A DNA stretch of 64,000 bases from Trichomonas vaginalis G3 (Eukaryota > Parabasalia > Trichomonadida > Trichomonadidae). Positions 8,107-19,183 of this stretch are shown here, piece by piece. The DNA is taken from assembly GCF_026262505.1 (NCBI RefSeq), contig NC_067207.1, positions 19,560,082 to 19,624,081 of the forward strand. The letters are read 5' to 3'. A program made the position numbers and the translations under genes. The notes under the pieces are model-generated. The model was not told the DNA's origin. It saw nothing but the letters and a program-made list of their open reading frames with translations, and made no database searches. Position 1 is the first letter of the stretch. Every line of letters begins with the position of its first letter.

Positions 8107-9660
8107 TTAAGGGATATCTGACAAATCTAGATACTTTTTCCATTTTTGAGATGTATTATAGTCCCATATTCTTAGTGGATGTGCTTCTGTATTAAAAATC
8201 CATTCATCTGGGTGAATAAAATCATTATCTTCGAAAGTTAAGTACAAATATTTCAATGTTTCGGCCAAAAAGTAACTTTCCATAACCTTTAGACTCCATC
8301 TTGATCCATTAACATTATAAACACCGACATATCCGTTGGAAACTTTGCAATATTTAACAATTCTTTTGAAAATTTCCCAATTATACTGTCTAGATATCTC
8401 TTTTCCAGTAAATTTCCAGAGTAAGTATATGGATTCAATTGTTTCTGGACGTAAAACATATGATTCGGACCAAAATGAAATAATATATTCTCCATCGTCA
8501 AAATCATAGTCAAACATATCGGCACCAAGACCCGTCTTAAATAGATTATATAATTTATAATATCCGTGAGTTAACTCTTCTGCAATGTTGAGATCAGAAT
8601 TCCATTCAGAATTTTCTTTAACTGCTCCTGTTGCAATTGTACCAGCATAAAATGTGGATAAATGTCTAATCCGGTAGATTATTTTACCATCGTCATAATC
8701 GTGAAGAATGGTAATATTATTAACTTTTCCTATTGCTTTCTCTTTTATCATTGCTAAGTATTTCATGTGTTTCTCAAGTAATTTGGATGATGTTCGGCCG
8801 GATAAAATGTAGCTTTTTATGATATATTCGTAATATGAATCTGTTCCTCCAGTGATTCGAATAATATCGGAAGAATTCGACTGATTTACATCAACGATAC
8901 CGACTTTTCCTGGAAATTTTGTCCATAAGTGTCTATAAAGTCGAGTTGATAATTCTATGTATTTTGGATCGTTTGTAAGCTCTGCTAAGGTCATGAATTC
9001 TAACTGCATTGATCCTTGTTCAGCAAGTGCACCTCCATAGTCGCCAATACACTCTGCTGAAATTTTTCCTTCATTATCAGTTTCAAACTTTGCTTCTAAG
9101 CAAATTTGACCTGTATTCTTATCAAAAAGTTCGTATATTTCACTACCTAGTTGTTTAGAAATGTTTAAGAAAAAAGGATCATTTGATAATTGATAAGCAG
9201 ATAAAAATCCGCCAAGAAATCGAATAATGGTTTCGAATGTGCTCCACGTTCCGTTAAATTTGTATTTGGTCTTTAAATAGTCTCTCGAGTAATTAAATTC
9301 GTCATATAACCCCATTATATATAATGTTGATAAAGAATCAACTATAGTGAGTCCATCGATGTTATTTCTGCATTCTAATTGTATTGGTAACAGTTCTGAA
9401 TATCCCCAACAATACTTCTTGTATTTTTTCCAAGCAAATTTAAATTCTTCTTTAATTTTTTGAAGTTTATTAGAATCTTTGTATACTTTAGGAATAGAGA
9501 AAGGATAGATGGATGTTGAGATTGACTCATTTATTGAAAATTGATTCGGATAAATTGAAAATATTCGTAATGGACGTAAAAGAATCAATAGTGATATTGC
9601 ATTGAGGAAAATAAAGAATTTAAGTAACTTGGAAATAGATATTTCTCTCTTGACACTCAT
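8107..9660 (-). CDS. GH47 alpha-1,2-mannosidase, ER/Golgi type II membrane protein
   Basis: 517 residues. An uncleaved signal anchor (about 11-28, hydrophobic after KREISISK) gives type II topology, so the catalytic domain faces the ER/Golgi lumen. GH47 landmarks are clear: GLTIVDSLSTLYIMGL near the start of the barrel, GDYGGALAEQGSMQLEF, SYVLRPETIESIYLLW (400-415), ESYFLAETLKYLYL (461-474) and the calcium-site FNTEAHP (489-495, Thr491). The enzyme trims alpha-1,2-mannoses from N-glycans or from glycoproteins marked for degradation. The length is close to the normal class I enzyme. Several N-X-S/T sites suggest it is itself glycosylated. The stop overlaps a TAAA poly(A)-type signal. No defect seen. 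Confidence 0.95.
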   Translation of the reverse strand: MSVKREISISKLLKFFIFLNAISLLILLRPLRIFSIYPNQFSINESISTSIYPFSIPKVYKDSNKLQKIKEEFKFAWKKYKKYCWGYSELLPIQLECRNNIDGLTIVDSLSTLYIMGLYDEFNYSRDYLKTKYKFNGTWSTFETIIRFLGGFLSAYQLSNDPFFLNISKQLGSEIYELFDKNTGQICLEAKFETDNEGKISAECIGDYGGALAEQGSMQLEFMTLAELTNDPKYIELSTRLYRHLWTKFPGKVGIVDVNQSNSSDIIRITGGTDSYYEYIIKSYILSGRTSSKLLEKHMKYLAMIKEKAIGKVNNITILHDYDDGKIIYRIRHLSTFYAGTIATGAVKENSEWNSDLNIAEELTHGYYKLYNLFKTGLGADMFDYDFDDGEYIISFWSESYVLRPETIESIYLLWKFTGKEISRQYNWEIFKRIVKYCKVSNGYVGVYNVNGSRWSLKVMESYFLAETLKYLYLTFEDNDFIHPDEWIFNTEAHPLRIWDYNTSQKWKKYLDLSDIP

Positions 9661-11420
9661 ATCAACATTGAACCAAATTACAATGAAAAAACTGAATAAA
9701 AATTGTAATAAAAATGAATCCAGTATTTAATGATGATTAATATTTGAGATAGATTTTGTAATTGGATAATAAATAAAAAATAAGATTTTGGCTAAAATCG
9801 AATTGAACAATAATCAATGATATGACGGTTCCAATTTGGACTTTTTAATTGGTGTTCATAATAGAATTAAATAAAAATGATCAAAGCTACAGACAAAATG
9901 AAAAACTAATGGACGTGTATGGATTTAACGATTTAAAATAGTATGGATATTTATCTGAATCTTCAATATGTGTGTAATATGATATAGAATAGTTTCATAG
10001 ATATATGGAATGACATTTTCAATTGATATGAGTTTCAAAAGGATATTTTTTACTCTATTCGAATATAATTTCTACCAGTAATAAAATTATATAAATATTT
10101 TCACATATGCGGAACTATGAATCTTTACTTATTGGAACAGTGAAAATAGAATTCCTATATTTTTCGATAATTAAACGGAGTTAAGAGATATATGGTGCTA
10201 AGTAATCGGAATTATAGTCATTTTATTCCATAATCGTAAAAACTTATAAAAAAAAATCAGAGGTGGCATAAAATACGTTATAAAAAATGGATACACCAAT
10301 GCCATGCTTTGCACTGACTGTGGCGTGTAAAAATATTAAAATTGTTATAATTTGAGAAGAATAAGAGGGGAAAAAGCCTATAAAGTTATCTTTCAAATAA
10401 TTTTCTGAATAAAAAAATAAAATATTAATAATTTTTAATTATAGATGTAATGCACGTTGATTTTAGATTAGAGTAGAGATAATTGAATGGTATTTAATAT
10501 TGAAAAGTGATTACAAATAATTTTTAAAAATTCATTAATACATAATGCAGTATTTGGCCTCGATGAAGTAAAACGTATACATGAAATTGAAAGTATCTGA
10601 ATTGTTTAGGTTCTTTTCAATCATTGTCATGCATAAAAAAGAGCATTATAATATTATAAATATATTTTTGTATTATATATTTGAAGGTTAATTTATATGA
10701 TTCAAAAAGTTATCATTTACAAATTATATGATTCAATCAAATATATTAAATTTTTGATGTGATTCCCATCTAACATATATTGTTGCTGCAAATAAACGAT
10801 CAGCTTCCAACGTATCTCTTTTCATATCTATGATTTTCTTTTTAAATTCTGAATCAATGACCATATCTACTAGATCCAGTATTTGGACTCAAAAAATATT
10901 TTCAATGCCCAATAAAGCCGATGTGTTCCATTTTGAGAACTTTGAATAATTAGCAAGTCTCATCACACTTTTCAATGCTCGATTTTTAAAAACTGTTTAA
11001 AAATGGAGCTTCTATTGAAATAGTGTAGAGACTAAAAATTACCACAGACTATTTCGGAGGATTGAGTGGCAACTCAATCCTCTGAAAAGTCTGAGGTAAT
11101 TTGCAAAATTTTGAAACTACATTCAATCTGAAAGTTTGTAATGACATGACAATTCAGATTATTGATTCATATATCTATAATCTTACTAAAATGATAACGT
11201 CCATTTTGCGGAACCAAAAATTCGCTATTCATCAATTTATTATAAATTTGATCCTTCATTTAATTTGATTTTCTGAAATATTCAAAATCTCAATACTATT
11301 CAATTTTTGAGAACGAGATTATTTACGACCATCATAATAAATTCATATATTTTTAGATCTCTAATAATATATTATACTTTAAAATATTTAATTATTTTTA
11401 TCAATTATTTTCTTTTTGCT
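9661..11420. other. Long AT-rich intergenic region
   Basis: About 1.75 kb with no credible coding frame. It contains one strong hairpin (11038-11100). Otherwise runs of A and T and simple AT-rich sequence. The start of the kinase gene has been set at 11421, so the frame upstream of it is treated as spacer. Confidence 0.6.
11038..11100. repeat. 30-bp imperfect hairpin
   Basis: ATTACC-A-CAGACT ... GAGGATTGAGT, 4-nt loop GGCA, then the complement ACTCAATCCTC ... AGTCTG-A-GGTAAT. The inner 11 bp are perfect; the outer part has a short internal loop. It is GC-richer than its surroundings. It could be a structured RNA, or the remnant of a small foldback element. Confidence 0.6.
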
Positions 11421-12305
11421 ATGGAAACTCCTGATCCCATCCTACTTGAATCTTTAGGCTTTGAATATCGGGGTATAATAGCTAAAGGAGGATATGGAAC
11501 GGTATTTAATGTCTATAGCCCTCAATATCGTATGAATTTTGCATTAAAGCGAATTTCAAGCGAAAAATTTCATGATTCTGAAATAGAATGCATGCTCCAA
11601 ATCCGTTCGCCATATACTGTAACATTATATAAATATGTTCGCAGTGGTGAATATGTATACTTGATTCTTGAGTACTGTCCGAATTCATTAGACAAAATAA
11701 TCATTCAAAATCCACGTTTGCCATTAGAAAAGCAATTAAAAATGGCTTTTGGAATGGTTCTTGCTCTTAAAGGCTGTCACGAGTTTGGAATTAGTCATGG
11801 CGATATTAAACCATCCAATTTCTTAATAGACAACTATGGCAGAATCAAGATTTGCGACTTTGGTTTGTCTCAAAAGATTACAGAAGAACCAAATACTATT
11901 AATCTAGTTGGAACTTTGGCATATAGATCTCCTGAAATGATTAAAATGCAGCCATATGACGGATTTGCTGCTGACATATGGTCTCTAGGAGTAAGCCTCT
12001 TCATTTTATGCACTGGAACATATCCATGGAATATATCTTCCAGAGAAAAAATGTTAAAATCTATTACAAACGGTATTTTCGATGAAAGCTTAATTAAAGA
12101 CCCGACCTTAAAAGAGATAATTGTTAAATGCCTTCAAGTAGATCCCAAAAAGAGACCTACTGCCCATGAAATAACAGATATGATAAGGATTAAGCCTGTA
12201 GAAGCAAGAAAAAAACTTGTCAGGGCAGTTCATTCGAGCGTTTATACCACATCCGTATCAAGATCAAATACAATTCGAAGGATTAGAAAGATACAATCGT
12301 TTTAA
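11421..12305 (+). CDS. Serine/threonine protein kinase
   Basis: 294 residues from the ATG at 11421, essentially a bare kinase domain. Visible: Gly loop KGGYGTVF (22-29), VAIK-type lysine in FALKR (Lys43), catalytic loop HGDIKPSN (126-133, HGD instead of HRD), CDFG (145-148), activation-segment end GTLAYRSPE (164-172), then DIWSLGVSLFILCTGTYPW and the conserved late Arg in KKRPTA. Family resemblance is to the CAMK/NEK-like kinases expanded in trichomonads; substrate unknown. The frame stays open to 11307 but lacks an ATG there and would add an AT-driven hydrophobic stretch, so I reject that extension. A weak TCAATT Inr-like element lies at 11401. A short basic tail (about 265-294) follows the domain. 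Confidence 0.93.
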   Translation: METPDPILLESLGFEYRGIIAKGGYGTVFNVYSPQYRMNFALKRISSEKFHDSEIECMLQIRSPYTVTLYKYVRSGEYVYLILEYCPNSLDKIIIQNPRLPLEKQLKMAFGMVLALKGCHEFGISHGDIKPSNFLIDNYGRIKICDFGLSQKITEEPNTINLVGTLAYRSPEMIKMQPYDGFAADIWSLGVSLFILCTGTYPWNISSREKMLKSITNGIFDESLIKDPTLKEIIVKCLQVDPKKRPTAHEITDMIRIKPVEARKKLVRAVHSSVYTTSVSRSNTIRRIRKIQSF

Positions 12306-13068
12306 TTTTCTTTGAATTATTGTTTGTTTGTAAATGCGTTATGTATAATACTGATTTTTATTTCATAGTATGTGTAAACGAATGTTCATCTATTGCCGAT
12401 AAATATTATCAAAACTTTTAAATATCCAATGATTTACCTATCTTTGCACTTATTGGGCAATATTAAGCTATTTGGTAAAGAATTAATTCCAAGATTTTTT
12501 CCAAAATTTTTTCAAAATTTCATTGTTAAAATTAAAAAAATATAAATTTACTATGAAAAATAGCATTTTTTAAATTTTTTGGAAAATATGATATGATGCA
12601 TTATGAAAAATAAATAGATATATTTCATATTTCGGCTTTTTTAAGCGAAAATTATTGATTTAAAAATACTATCAACCCAAAAATAGATTAAATAGATCAA
12701 TAATTCATATCAATTTGATATATACAGTATTTAAAGTATATCGATAAGCTTGATATTAAGATATATAAGGTGCTAGCTTCTATTTCAGTTTCAATATTCT
12801 CAAATATATTATATGTATCTGTATTTTGATACTATATCATCTTATTTATTGTGTGAAGTAGGGAATTCAAGGTCAAGAAGTCAATAATCTTTTTTTATGT
12901 CAAAAACTATATATTATTTATCCGCAATAGCTAGTGAACACACAAATTCCATTAGATAATCATGATTTGTTGAACTTAATCTATCGAAAATTATAGACAG
13001 AGACTAATTATATCTTTTTTATAAATAGTAACTAAAATTATGCTTTACTCTATAAAATACATATAACT
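12306..13068. other. Intergenic spacer between convergent genes
   Basis: AT-rich sequence between the 3' ends of the kinase and Myb genes. No gene or clear repeat seen. Confidence 0.6.
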
Positions 13069-13596
13069 TCATGGTAATTTGAACAATGAATTAAAGAGAG
13101 AATTCATTGTCATATCATCTACCTTACTCCATATCTGTTCAAAAGTTTCAATATCTTGAATTGGAAAATTATATTCTGCTTCTTTTTTAGGTTCTTCTAT
13201 ATTTGTTGTATCTGCTTTAATTGCAATTTTTTCAATCTTGATTTGTTTGTGTTCTTTTCTTTTCGATTGGCTATGACGTTTAATCAATGACCATCTATTC
13301 TTAATTGCGAATGTAGATCTCCCTGGGAGATATTTACTAATATAAGACCACCTATTGCCACATTGATGCTGTAATTCAATAAGTGTGTTATCCTCATCAT
13401 CTGTCCATTTCTCTTTATTTAGTTCTGGACATAGCGCAAATATCCATCTTTCTCTACACTGCTTACCGGTTCTTCCAGGAAGAGCTAAAGCAATTTCAGA
13501 CCAATTTTGAAGTCCATGAAGTTCAACTTGTGATATAATAACTAAGTCTTCATCCTGTGTCCATTTATTCTTCGGCGTGCCCCTTTTCACTTTCAT
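13069..13596 (-). CDS. R2R3 Myb DNA-binding protein
   Basis: 175 residues with two Myb repeats. Repeat 1 has Trp12, Trp32 and Trp51 (KWTQDEDLVI ... GLQNWSEIALALPGRTGKQCRERW); repeat 2 has Trp64, Trp83 and Trp102 (KWTDDEDNTLI ... GNRWSYISKYLPGRSTFAIKNRW). Spacing is as in plant and protist R2R3 Mybs. A basic stretch (RHSQSKRKEHKQ) after repeat 2 can serve as nuclear signal. The acidic C-terminus has no known domain. Trichomonads carry large families of short Myb factors; known members in Trichomonas vaginalis control an iron-responsive adhesin gene. The target of this one is not known. Start supported by an Inr at 13608-13614. Confidence 0.94.
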   Translation of the reverse strand: MKVKRGTPKNKWTQDEDLVIISQVELHGLQNWSEIALALPGRTGKQCRERWIFALCPELNKEKWTDDEDNTLIELQHQCGNRWSYISKYLPGRSTFAIKNRWSLIKRHSQSKRKEHKQIKIEKIAIKADTTNIEEPKKEAEYNFPIQDIETFEQIWSKVDDMTMNSLFNSLFKLP

Positions 13597-13607
13597 AGAA
13601 ATATATT

Positions 13608-13614
13608 AAGATGA
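13608..13614 (-). promoter_or_regulatory. Initiator (Inr) of the Myb gene
   Basis: On the minus strand TCATCTT lies 11 nt before the ATG at 13596, a good trichomonad Inr with a 16-nt leader. Confidence 0.6.
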
Positions 13615-15343
13615 AATTGAAAGCAGGAAAAATTGAGGAGTAGTGAAATGTTTGTGAAGATAACCGTTGAGTTGAAAATAAAGAAACTAAGAAATTTTTT
13701 TGAGAAGATTTCAAATGAATATGAATGAACAGTTTCAAAAGATTATGGCAATTAGATTAATTTCGTGGGATTATAAATTGAATAAACTGTTAAAACTGTT
13801 TAAATTACATTAATGATAATTAGATAGTATTATTAGATGCTTATTATAGATAGGAAATTCCTCAGAAAGATTATCGTATTTTTATGTTTTCAATAATTTA
13901 TGTTCAAATATTGAATTATATAATATTTAAAGTTTATTTTTACTAAATTATTTTGTGTTAATTGAATGATAATTCAAATTTGAATGTAAAATGTTGAATG
14001 AAAAATGCTAATTTGAAATATTGGTTAAGTTACGGAGTGTACTTAATATTTGAAAAATTTTGTATTTCATAGTTTGAATAATTTTAGAAATTTTGTAAAC
14101 ACGGGATTGAATTTAAATTTATTCCGATGATTTGGAGATATGAACAAATATTCTACATGTTTACATCCCATTTTCCTATAGAACGTTGGTTGATTTTTCA
14201 AGATGTTTGTGAGATCTAAACAAAATTTGAATCCTTACATTTCTCAATTTAACATTGAAGAAATGGGAATAATTTCGCAGAATTACAATAGTCAATATAA
14301 TCTTTACTCACAATACTTAATAAAAGTAATTTTCTCGCACTAACAATTTATTCAAATCTCACAATTTATAACCGAGAATTTTCAATTTTTTTAATTGATA
14401 ATCTGGATCAATATATGTATCTCTAAAATCATTTTATAAATACCTCAATTTCTTTCAATTTTCACAAAAAAATTGTTGAGACTATGTTTTATGTACTAAT
14501 TCAATTCATATGTCACTTCATTATATTTTTTCATAATTTGGTCGTTCTTTCTCAATATTTTTTTACACATTTTATTACCTTATTTCATTTCCAGTTACTT
14601 TCTTTGTTATCCAAAATAACCATATTCAATAAAACCGATAAATTTACAAAAACTGGTAACTTTCTATCAAATAATCCATTTCTTTATAATACATTTACCT
14701 TACAGCACATAATAATATTTTATTATTTTTCAATTCTTTAAAGTATCTCATTTTCATGGTATTTTTTCCTTTTCCCATAAATTCTCTTAATATGCTCTTC
14801 TATTATTTTCATTTAATTTTTTTTTTCAATTTTTGCCATATTCATATTTCATTATTAACGAAATCTCAAAGATATCCCTCGTTACCATTCTGATTCGAAT
14901 CATGATATTAATATTTTGATACATTAATATTGATTTGGTATTATCCCCTTAAGAAAAAATGATCTTAAATTTCCATTCAGTAAACGAGTATAGTTTATTT
15001 AAAAATCGCCACAATTCACACTGGTACAATCTATTCAACTTCATTTTGTATGGTGAAAATTAATAAATTAAAATCTCATCCGCACTCATTCTTATAAGCA
15101 TATAGTTCATATGCATTTGTCTGAACAAATACCTTCTAAACTTCTTTATCGAAAAATGATTCGAGAATTGAGATCCAAATTGTAGCTGAATGTGGATAAT
15201 ATTGTAGTTCAATAGTCCAACATGAATTCGAGTTTGCTAAGTCCTTTAGTCCTGTCCAAGTTCAAACCACTACTGTTCACACGCTGAGTCATTAATCAAA
15301 ATAAAACGATGCTTCATTTTTTTGAATGTTGATTTTATGATGA
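13615..15343. other. Long AT-rich intergenic region
   Basis: About 1.7 kb, very AT-rich. An open stretch at 14484-14741 would encode an 85-residue Phe/Ile-rich peptide and looks like chance. No repeat or RNA gene recognised. Confidence 0.55.
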
Positions 15344-16232
15344 ACTTGCAATTTGCATAAAAACTTTTTTCATTCAATTGAAGTTTTTCATGAATCAAAT
15401 TTATATGTTCAGGTTGATCCTCTTCAAAAATATATATATTTTGATTATCCATGTAATTCCCCAAAGGAATGTTCTCCATACAAGATAACATTAAAAAAAG
15501 GGCTATATTACCTCGAAGTCTGGGGTGCTCAAGGCGGAAATTCCACCGCAAGACCTGTTATTGAATATGGCGGATTTGGCGGTTATTCTGCCGGTGTTTT
15601 TTTTTGCGAACCAAACATCGACTTTATATCTCCATATCGGAGCAACTGCCAACACCTCGACATATTTTGGCCCGACATATAACGGCGGCGCCAAAAGGCT
15701 AACAATTAATGATGGATGTGGATGTGGAGCCACTGATTTCAGAACAAAATCCGGCGGTTGGGATTCAAATTTTGAATTGAGAATTTTGATAGCAGGTGGC
15801 GGTGGGGGCGCTTACAGTAACGAAGACAGTTATCATTCTAGAGGTGGCCGTGGGGGTGGACTTAACGGTGAAACTGATGCAAGCGGGAAAGCTCCTTATG
15901 GAACACCTAATGGATGCGGCGGAACAATTCGAGAAAAATGCGGAGAGTTCGGAAAAGGAACGGGAAATATATACGGGGGTGGCGGAGGGGGAAAATACGG
16001 AGGAGGCACAACAAATAATGGCAACAATGGCGGTGGCGGAGGATCCGGAAGTGTGGAAGGTGTTGGAGAGCTTGGAAAGTATAAAAAAATTACAGATTTC
16101 TCTAAACATACTGGGAATGGAGCAGCAAGAATTACTGGCATACTGCTGATAGATAGTCCCTCCGTTTGTGTATGTAATTGCATGCTATTTGCTCAATATC
16201 TACATTTATTATTTTCAATTGTTGTTTCTTAA
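15344..16232 (+). pseudogene. Glycine-rich surface-type protein, broken or frameshifted
   Basis: The first part reads FDYPCNSPKECSPYKITL then GLYYLEVWGAQGG and GGFGGYSAG. These are hallmarks of the Gly_rich domain (the ALK/LTK-type glycine-rich region) seen in trichomonad surface proteins. The frame then changes at a run of nine T (15597-15605); with eight T it would continue as NQTSTLYLHIGATANTS. The remainder is glycine-rich (GGGGG blocks, GCGCG) and ends in a hydrophobic segment (about the last 25 residues) that could anchor the protein. No ATG lies in the first frame between its upstream stop (15341) and the domain, so the N-terminus is also missing. Either a decayed copy of a multigene family or, for the T-run, a sequencing slip. 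Confidence 0.7.
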
Positions 16233-16592
16233 AAATAAATAAAAGATTAATGATAATTGTATTTTCTTTTGATATGATTCAACAATAAACATTTACAAAA
16301 TATGTTTATTGAAGATCGATAACAATAATTTCCAATGATAAGCATATGACTTTTGTAGACCAAATAGTATAAAAATTCACCAGGATAAATGTAATCATCA
16401 TAGGTCATTAATGAGCCTTTGAAATTCATGATCAACGGCTTTGCATTGTTGCCATTTAATCATCTTACACAAATAATGTAGAGCATAATTTTCATCAATA
16501 ATGTTTGGGAAAACAGACGGTTATTTGGCTCTTTGATCTGACAGTTTCTTTCAAAAAATATCTCAAAATACACTGAAAAATTTGGGAAAAAT
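16233..16592. other. Intergenic spacer
   Basis: AT-rich; no gene seen. An Inr-like TCATAAT at 16593 lies just before the next start codon. Confidence 0.55.
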
Positions 16593-16601
16593 TCATAATA
16601 C

Positions 16602-16784
16602 ATGAACAACGAAAAGCTTACTACGCACAGAATAAACTATGAGAATGGCGATCATTCCATCAATGAAGATGATGCAGAAGAGATGTCAATTGTATTTCAC
16701 AAGGAAATTCTTGAATCAATTGACATCGCTCTAAATGAAGCATCAGAGTACGAAGATACTTCGGAATACGAATATAATTTTTAA
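16602..16784 (+). CDS. Small acidic protein of unknown function
   Basis: 60 residues from an ATG 7 nt after the +1 A of an Inr-like TCATAAT (16593-16599). The composition is strongly acidic (NEDDAEEMS, SEYEDTSEYEYNF at the C-terminus), unlike random AT-rich translation, and there is no hydrophobic segment. I do not recognise a family. It could be a real small protein or a chance frame; the Inr and the polar composition favour real. Confidence 0.45.
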   Translation: MNNEKLTTHRINYENGDHSINEDDAEEMSIVFHKEILESIDIALNEASEYEDTSEYEYNF

Positions 16785-17073
16785 ATTATATGACCAAACT
16801 GTTTAACTCTATTACTTTCCCAAAATTATTTGTTCTTTTTTCGGATTATAAAAACTATCTTATTTTAATATAATATTTAATATTTTACAAGGATTAGTCT
16901 TTTATGTTTATATCACATATAGCATATTTATTGATGTTTTGCAATAAATAGATAAATATTCAACAGTAATTTTCAAGCCAAGTGGGCTGAACACAATGAT
17001 GATAACAATATATGAAAAAATAAAGCGAAGTGTAACACAAACATTATTTTAATCATAGAAAAAAATGGAAAGG

Positions 17074-18381
17074 TTATTTTGGCCTATTATACTTTCTTGG
17101 TTGAGGATGCTTTGGAGTGAGGGATACAGCTGTTACATGCTTGGCCAGTTCTGCTTGCATTGTTGTAACAGAATTTGGTGTTCTTGGAGCAGAAGCTTCA
17201 GAATGCTTTTCTCTTTGCGGTGTTGACGATTGTTTTGTCTTCTTCGATCCATATCTGTCTGTAGTTGGCGTTGTATAACTCGAATCTGTAGTTTTTGTTG
17301 AAATTGGCGGCGGTTTTTCTGTAGCCTTGCGTAAAATCTTTGTTGGAGTATGTACTTGGTTCTTTGATACTACAGGAGATTGTGGAACTGATGGCTTTGA
17401 GATAAGTTCGTAAAATTTCAAAACATAACTTTGTTGTGGTCCAATGATGGATCCTGGCCTGCAAATTCTTATCCAGCCGATAGCTTCATCACCATCGAAT
17501 CCGTAATCTTTAATCATGTAACAAGCTGCTAATGTTCCTGTTCTTCCTAAACCAGCTTTGCAATGGAGAGCAATTACATCATGACTTTCTATTATATCAA
17601 GAAACTTGTTCAAAATATCATTTGGAGGAACTGACCCATCAAGAAAATATAATTCTGTATGTTTGAAGCCGGCGTTGACGAAAAGTTTTTCATCGTAAAA
17701 CCTCTGACATAGTCTAACAATTCTTGTAATTCCGCGCTCTCTAAATATCGGTATTAACTCTTTTGGAGTTGAAACTGTATATCCGCCTTGAATTTTATTA
17801 GTTGCATAAGGAGATGCGAAAGCGAGAAGCTTTCCTGGTATAAGCCAGTTCATATCTCCGTTCTCAACTTGCTCGTAGTATATAGTTTCCGAGGAATTAA
17901 ATGTTTCAGGTCTATACCAGCCAAATTGCATAGCTCTGTAAAGACCCTTTAGACAATGCATGACTGTTAAGTCGTATGTCGATGGAAATGATGAAGCGTC
18001 TCTATAAGGTTTAAGCGAGGCTGCCAAATGCGACACAGGTGCAAAAGCCTCCGAAGGAGTTAGTCCGTTTTTGATCATATTGTAGCTTGATATAAACATT
18101 ACAGCGTTAGCAATCTTTTGTGGAGTAAATCCACATACATATTGAATTTGCTCTTTATGTTCCGATAATATCTGATTTACAAGTAGATAAAAATTATGGA
18201 TATGAGATAGCTCTGGTGGTCCAAAATCAGAGAAGAAAGGCAAATATTGAAATCTATCATCGTTATCAACGCTAAAGTTGAATAATGTAGACGTATTAGA
18301 GGGCTGGATTCTTAAAACAGAAAAAATCAGCCTGTCTTTTATTATCTGTATGTTTTGATGAGGCTGTGGAGGTGTATGCAT
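17074..18381 (-). CDS. Cdc14-family dual-specificity protein phosphatase
   Basis: 435 residues. The N-terminal non-catalytic domain of Cdc14 (about 10-160) is present (DDRFQYLPFFSDFGPPEL, CLKGLYRAMQFGWYRPETF), followed by MNWLIPGKLLAFASPY (177-192). The catalytic domain has the general acid in LDGSVPP (Asp248) and the P-loop HCKAGLGRTGT (273-283; Cys274, Arg280). Gln in the late loop (GPQQSYVLKFYE) is also typical. Cdc14 enzymes remove phosphates from CDK sites and act in mitotic exit, cytokinesis or basal-body functions. The C-terminal tail (about 345-435) is Ser/Thr/Pro/Lys-rich and probably disordered and regulated. No clear Inr before the ATG. Confidence 0.96.
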   Translation of the reverse strand: MHTPPQPHQNIQIIKDRLIFSVLRIQPSNTSTLFNFSVDNDDRFQYLPFFSDFGPPELSHIHNFYLLVNQILSEHKEQIQYVCGFTPQKIANAVMFISSYNMIKNGLTPSEAFAPVSHLAASLKPYRDASSFPSTYDLTVMHCLKGLYRAMQFGWYRPETFNSSETIYYEQVENGDMNWLIPGKLLAFASPYATNKIQGGYTVSTPKELIPIFRERGITRIVRLCQRFYDEKLFVNAGFKHTELYFLDGSVPPNDILNKFLDIIESHDVIALHCKAGLGRTGTLAACYMIKDYGFDGDEAIGWIRICRPGSIIGPQQSYVLKFYELISKPSVPQSPVVSKNQVHTPTKILRKATEKPPPISTKTTDSSYTTPTTDRYGSKKTKQSSTPQREKHSEASAPRTPNSVTTMQAELAKHVTAVSLTPKHPQPRKYNRPK

Positions 18382-19183
18382 TATTTATATTTTTTTGCTT
18401 CGTAAACGTAAAAGAACTTTTTATTCTTTTTTATAAAAGGTAAGGGTGAATTCATTATATATCACCCATACACATGCATTTTTCACGTGTCTCACATGCT
18501 TGATTGAGAATAATACCTTTCAATTTTTATATCTTGCATAATTTTTGAGCAATTATAACATTCTAACAGTAAAAATAGTATGAAATTATCAAACATATTG
18601 GAATGGACACATCGGTTTTGGCGAAAACCTTCATAAATCTATTATTGCTCCATTTCTCATTGAAAAAAATGCTATTGACATAATTATTCCTTAAAAATGC
18701 ATTAGCTAACTTAAAACCAAACCAAATCAAATCAATTTCATCCTCAGAATTTTGATTTTGCTTCGCAACGATTGTTGACATTCGTATAAAAAATTGCATT
18801 CATGAAATGATGAGTCCATTTTCAAATGATATATAGATCCTGCTTGAGAATGATATGGACCATTTTGACATATTTCCCGAGGAACATTATATGGTATTAC
18901 TATAATCAAAATGTATACTTCCCACGACAAGCAGAAACACTGGGGATCCATGTGAACATTTTTATAAGTAGATTACAAAGCGGAAATTTCGGAATTTCAA
19001 ATTTGTAATTTTACAGTTCGCCCTTAATGTTGATTATTTCTGAATGGAATAAAAAGCGAGACGATTTATTATTGGATAGATCAAATATTTTTAATAATAT
19101 AAAAAAAAGCAAAAATAAATAAAATATATGTCCGTAGTATAAGATAATATGATGGAGAAAACGCTGGAAATCACTTCATCAAC
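18382..19183. other. Intergenic region, possible gene remnant
   Basis: About 800 bp. A minus-strand frame at 18563-18799 (78 codons with ATG; contains SEDEIDLIWFGFKLANAF) has less biased composition than its surroundings and might be a remnant of a gene, but I recognise no family and would not call it. Otherwise nothing. Confidence 0.4.

Noticed and set aside
11307-11420. Upstream extension of the kinase gene
   Set aside because: Begins at TTG, adds only AT-driven hydrophobic residues; the ATG at 11421 directly precedes the kinase domain.
14484-14741. 85-codon open frame
   Set aside because: Composition is Phe/Ile/Leu/His/Asn from AT-rich DNA; no Inr and no motif.
15765-16183. Open frames on both strands over the glycine-rich gene
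   Set aside because: GGN-rich DNA leaves several frames open; the Gly_rich domain frame explains the region.
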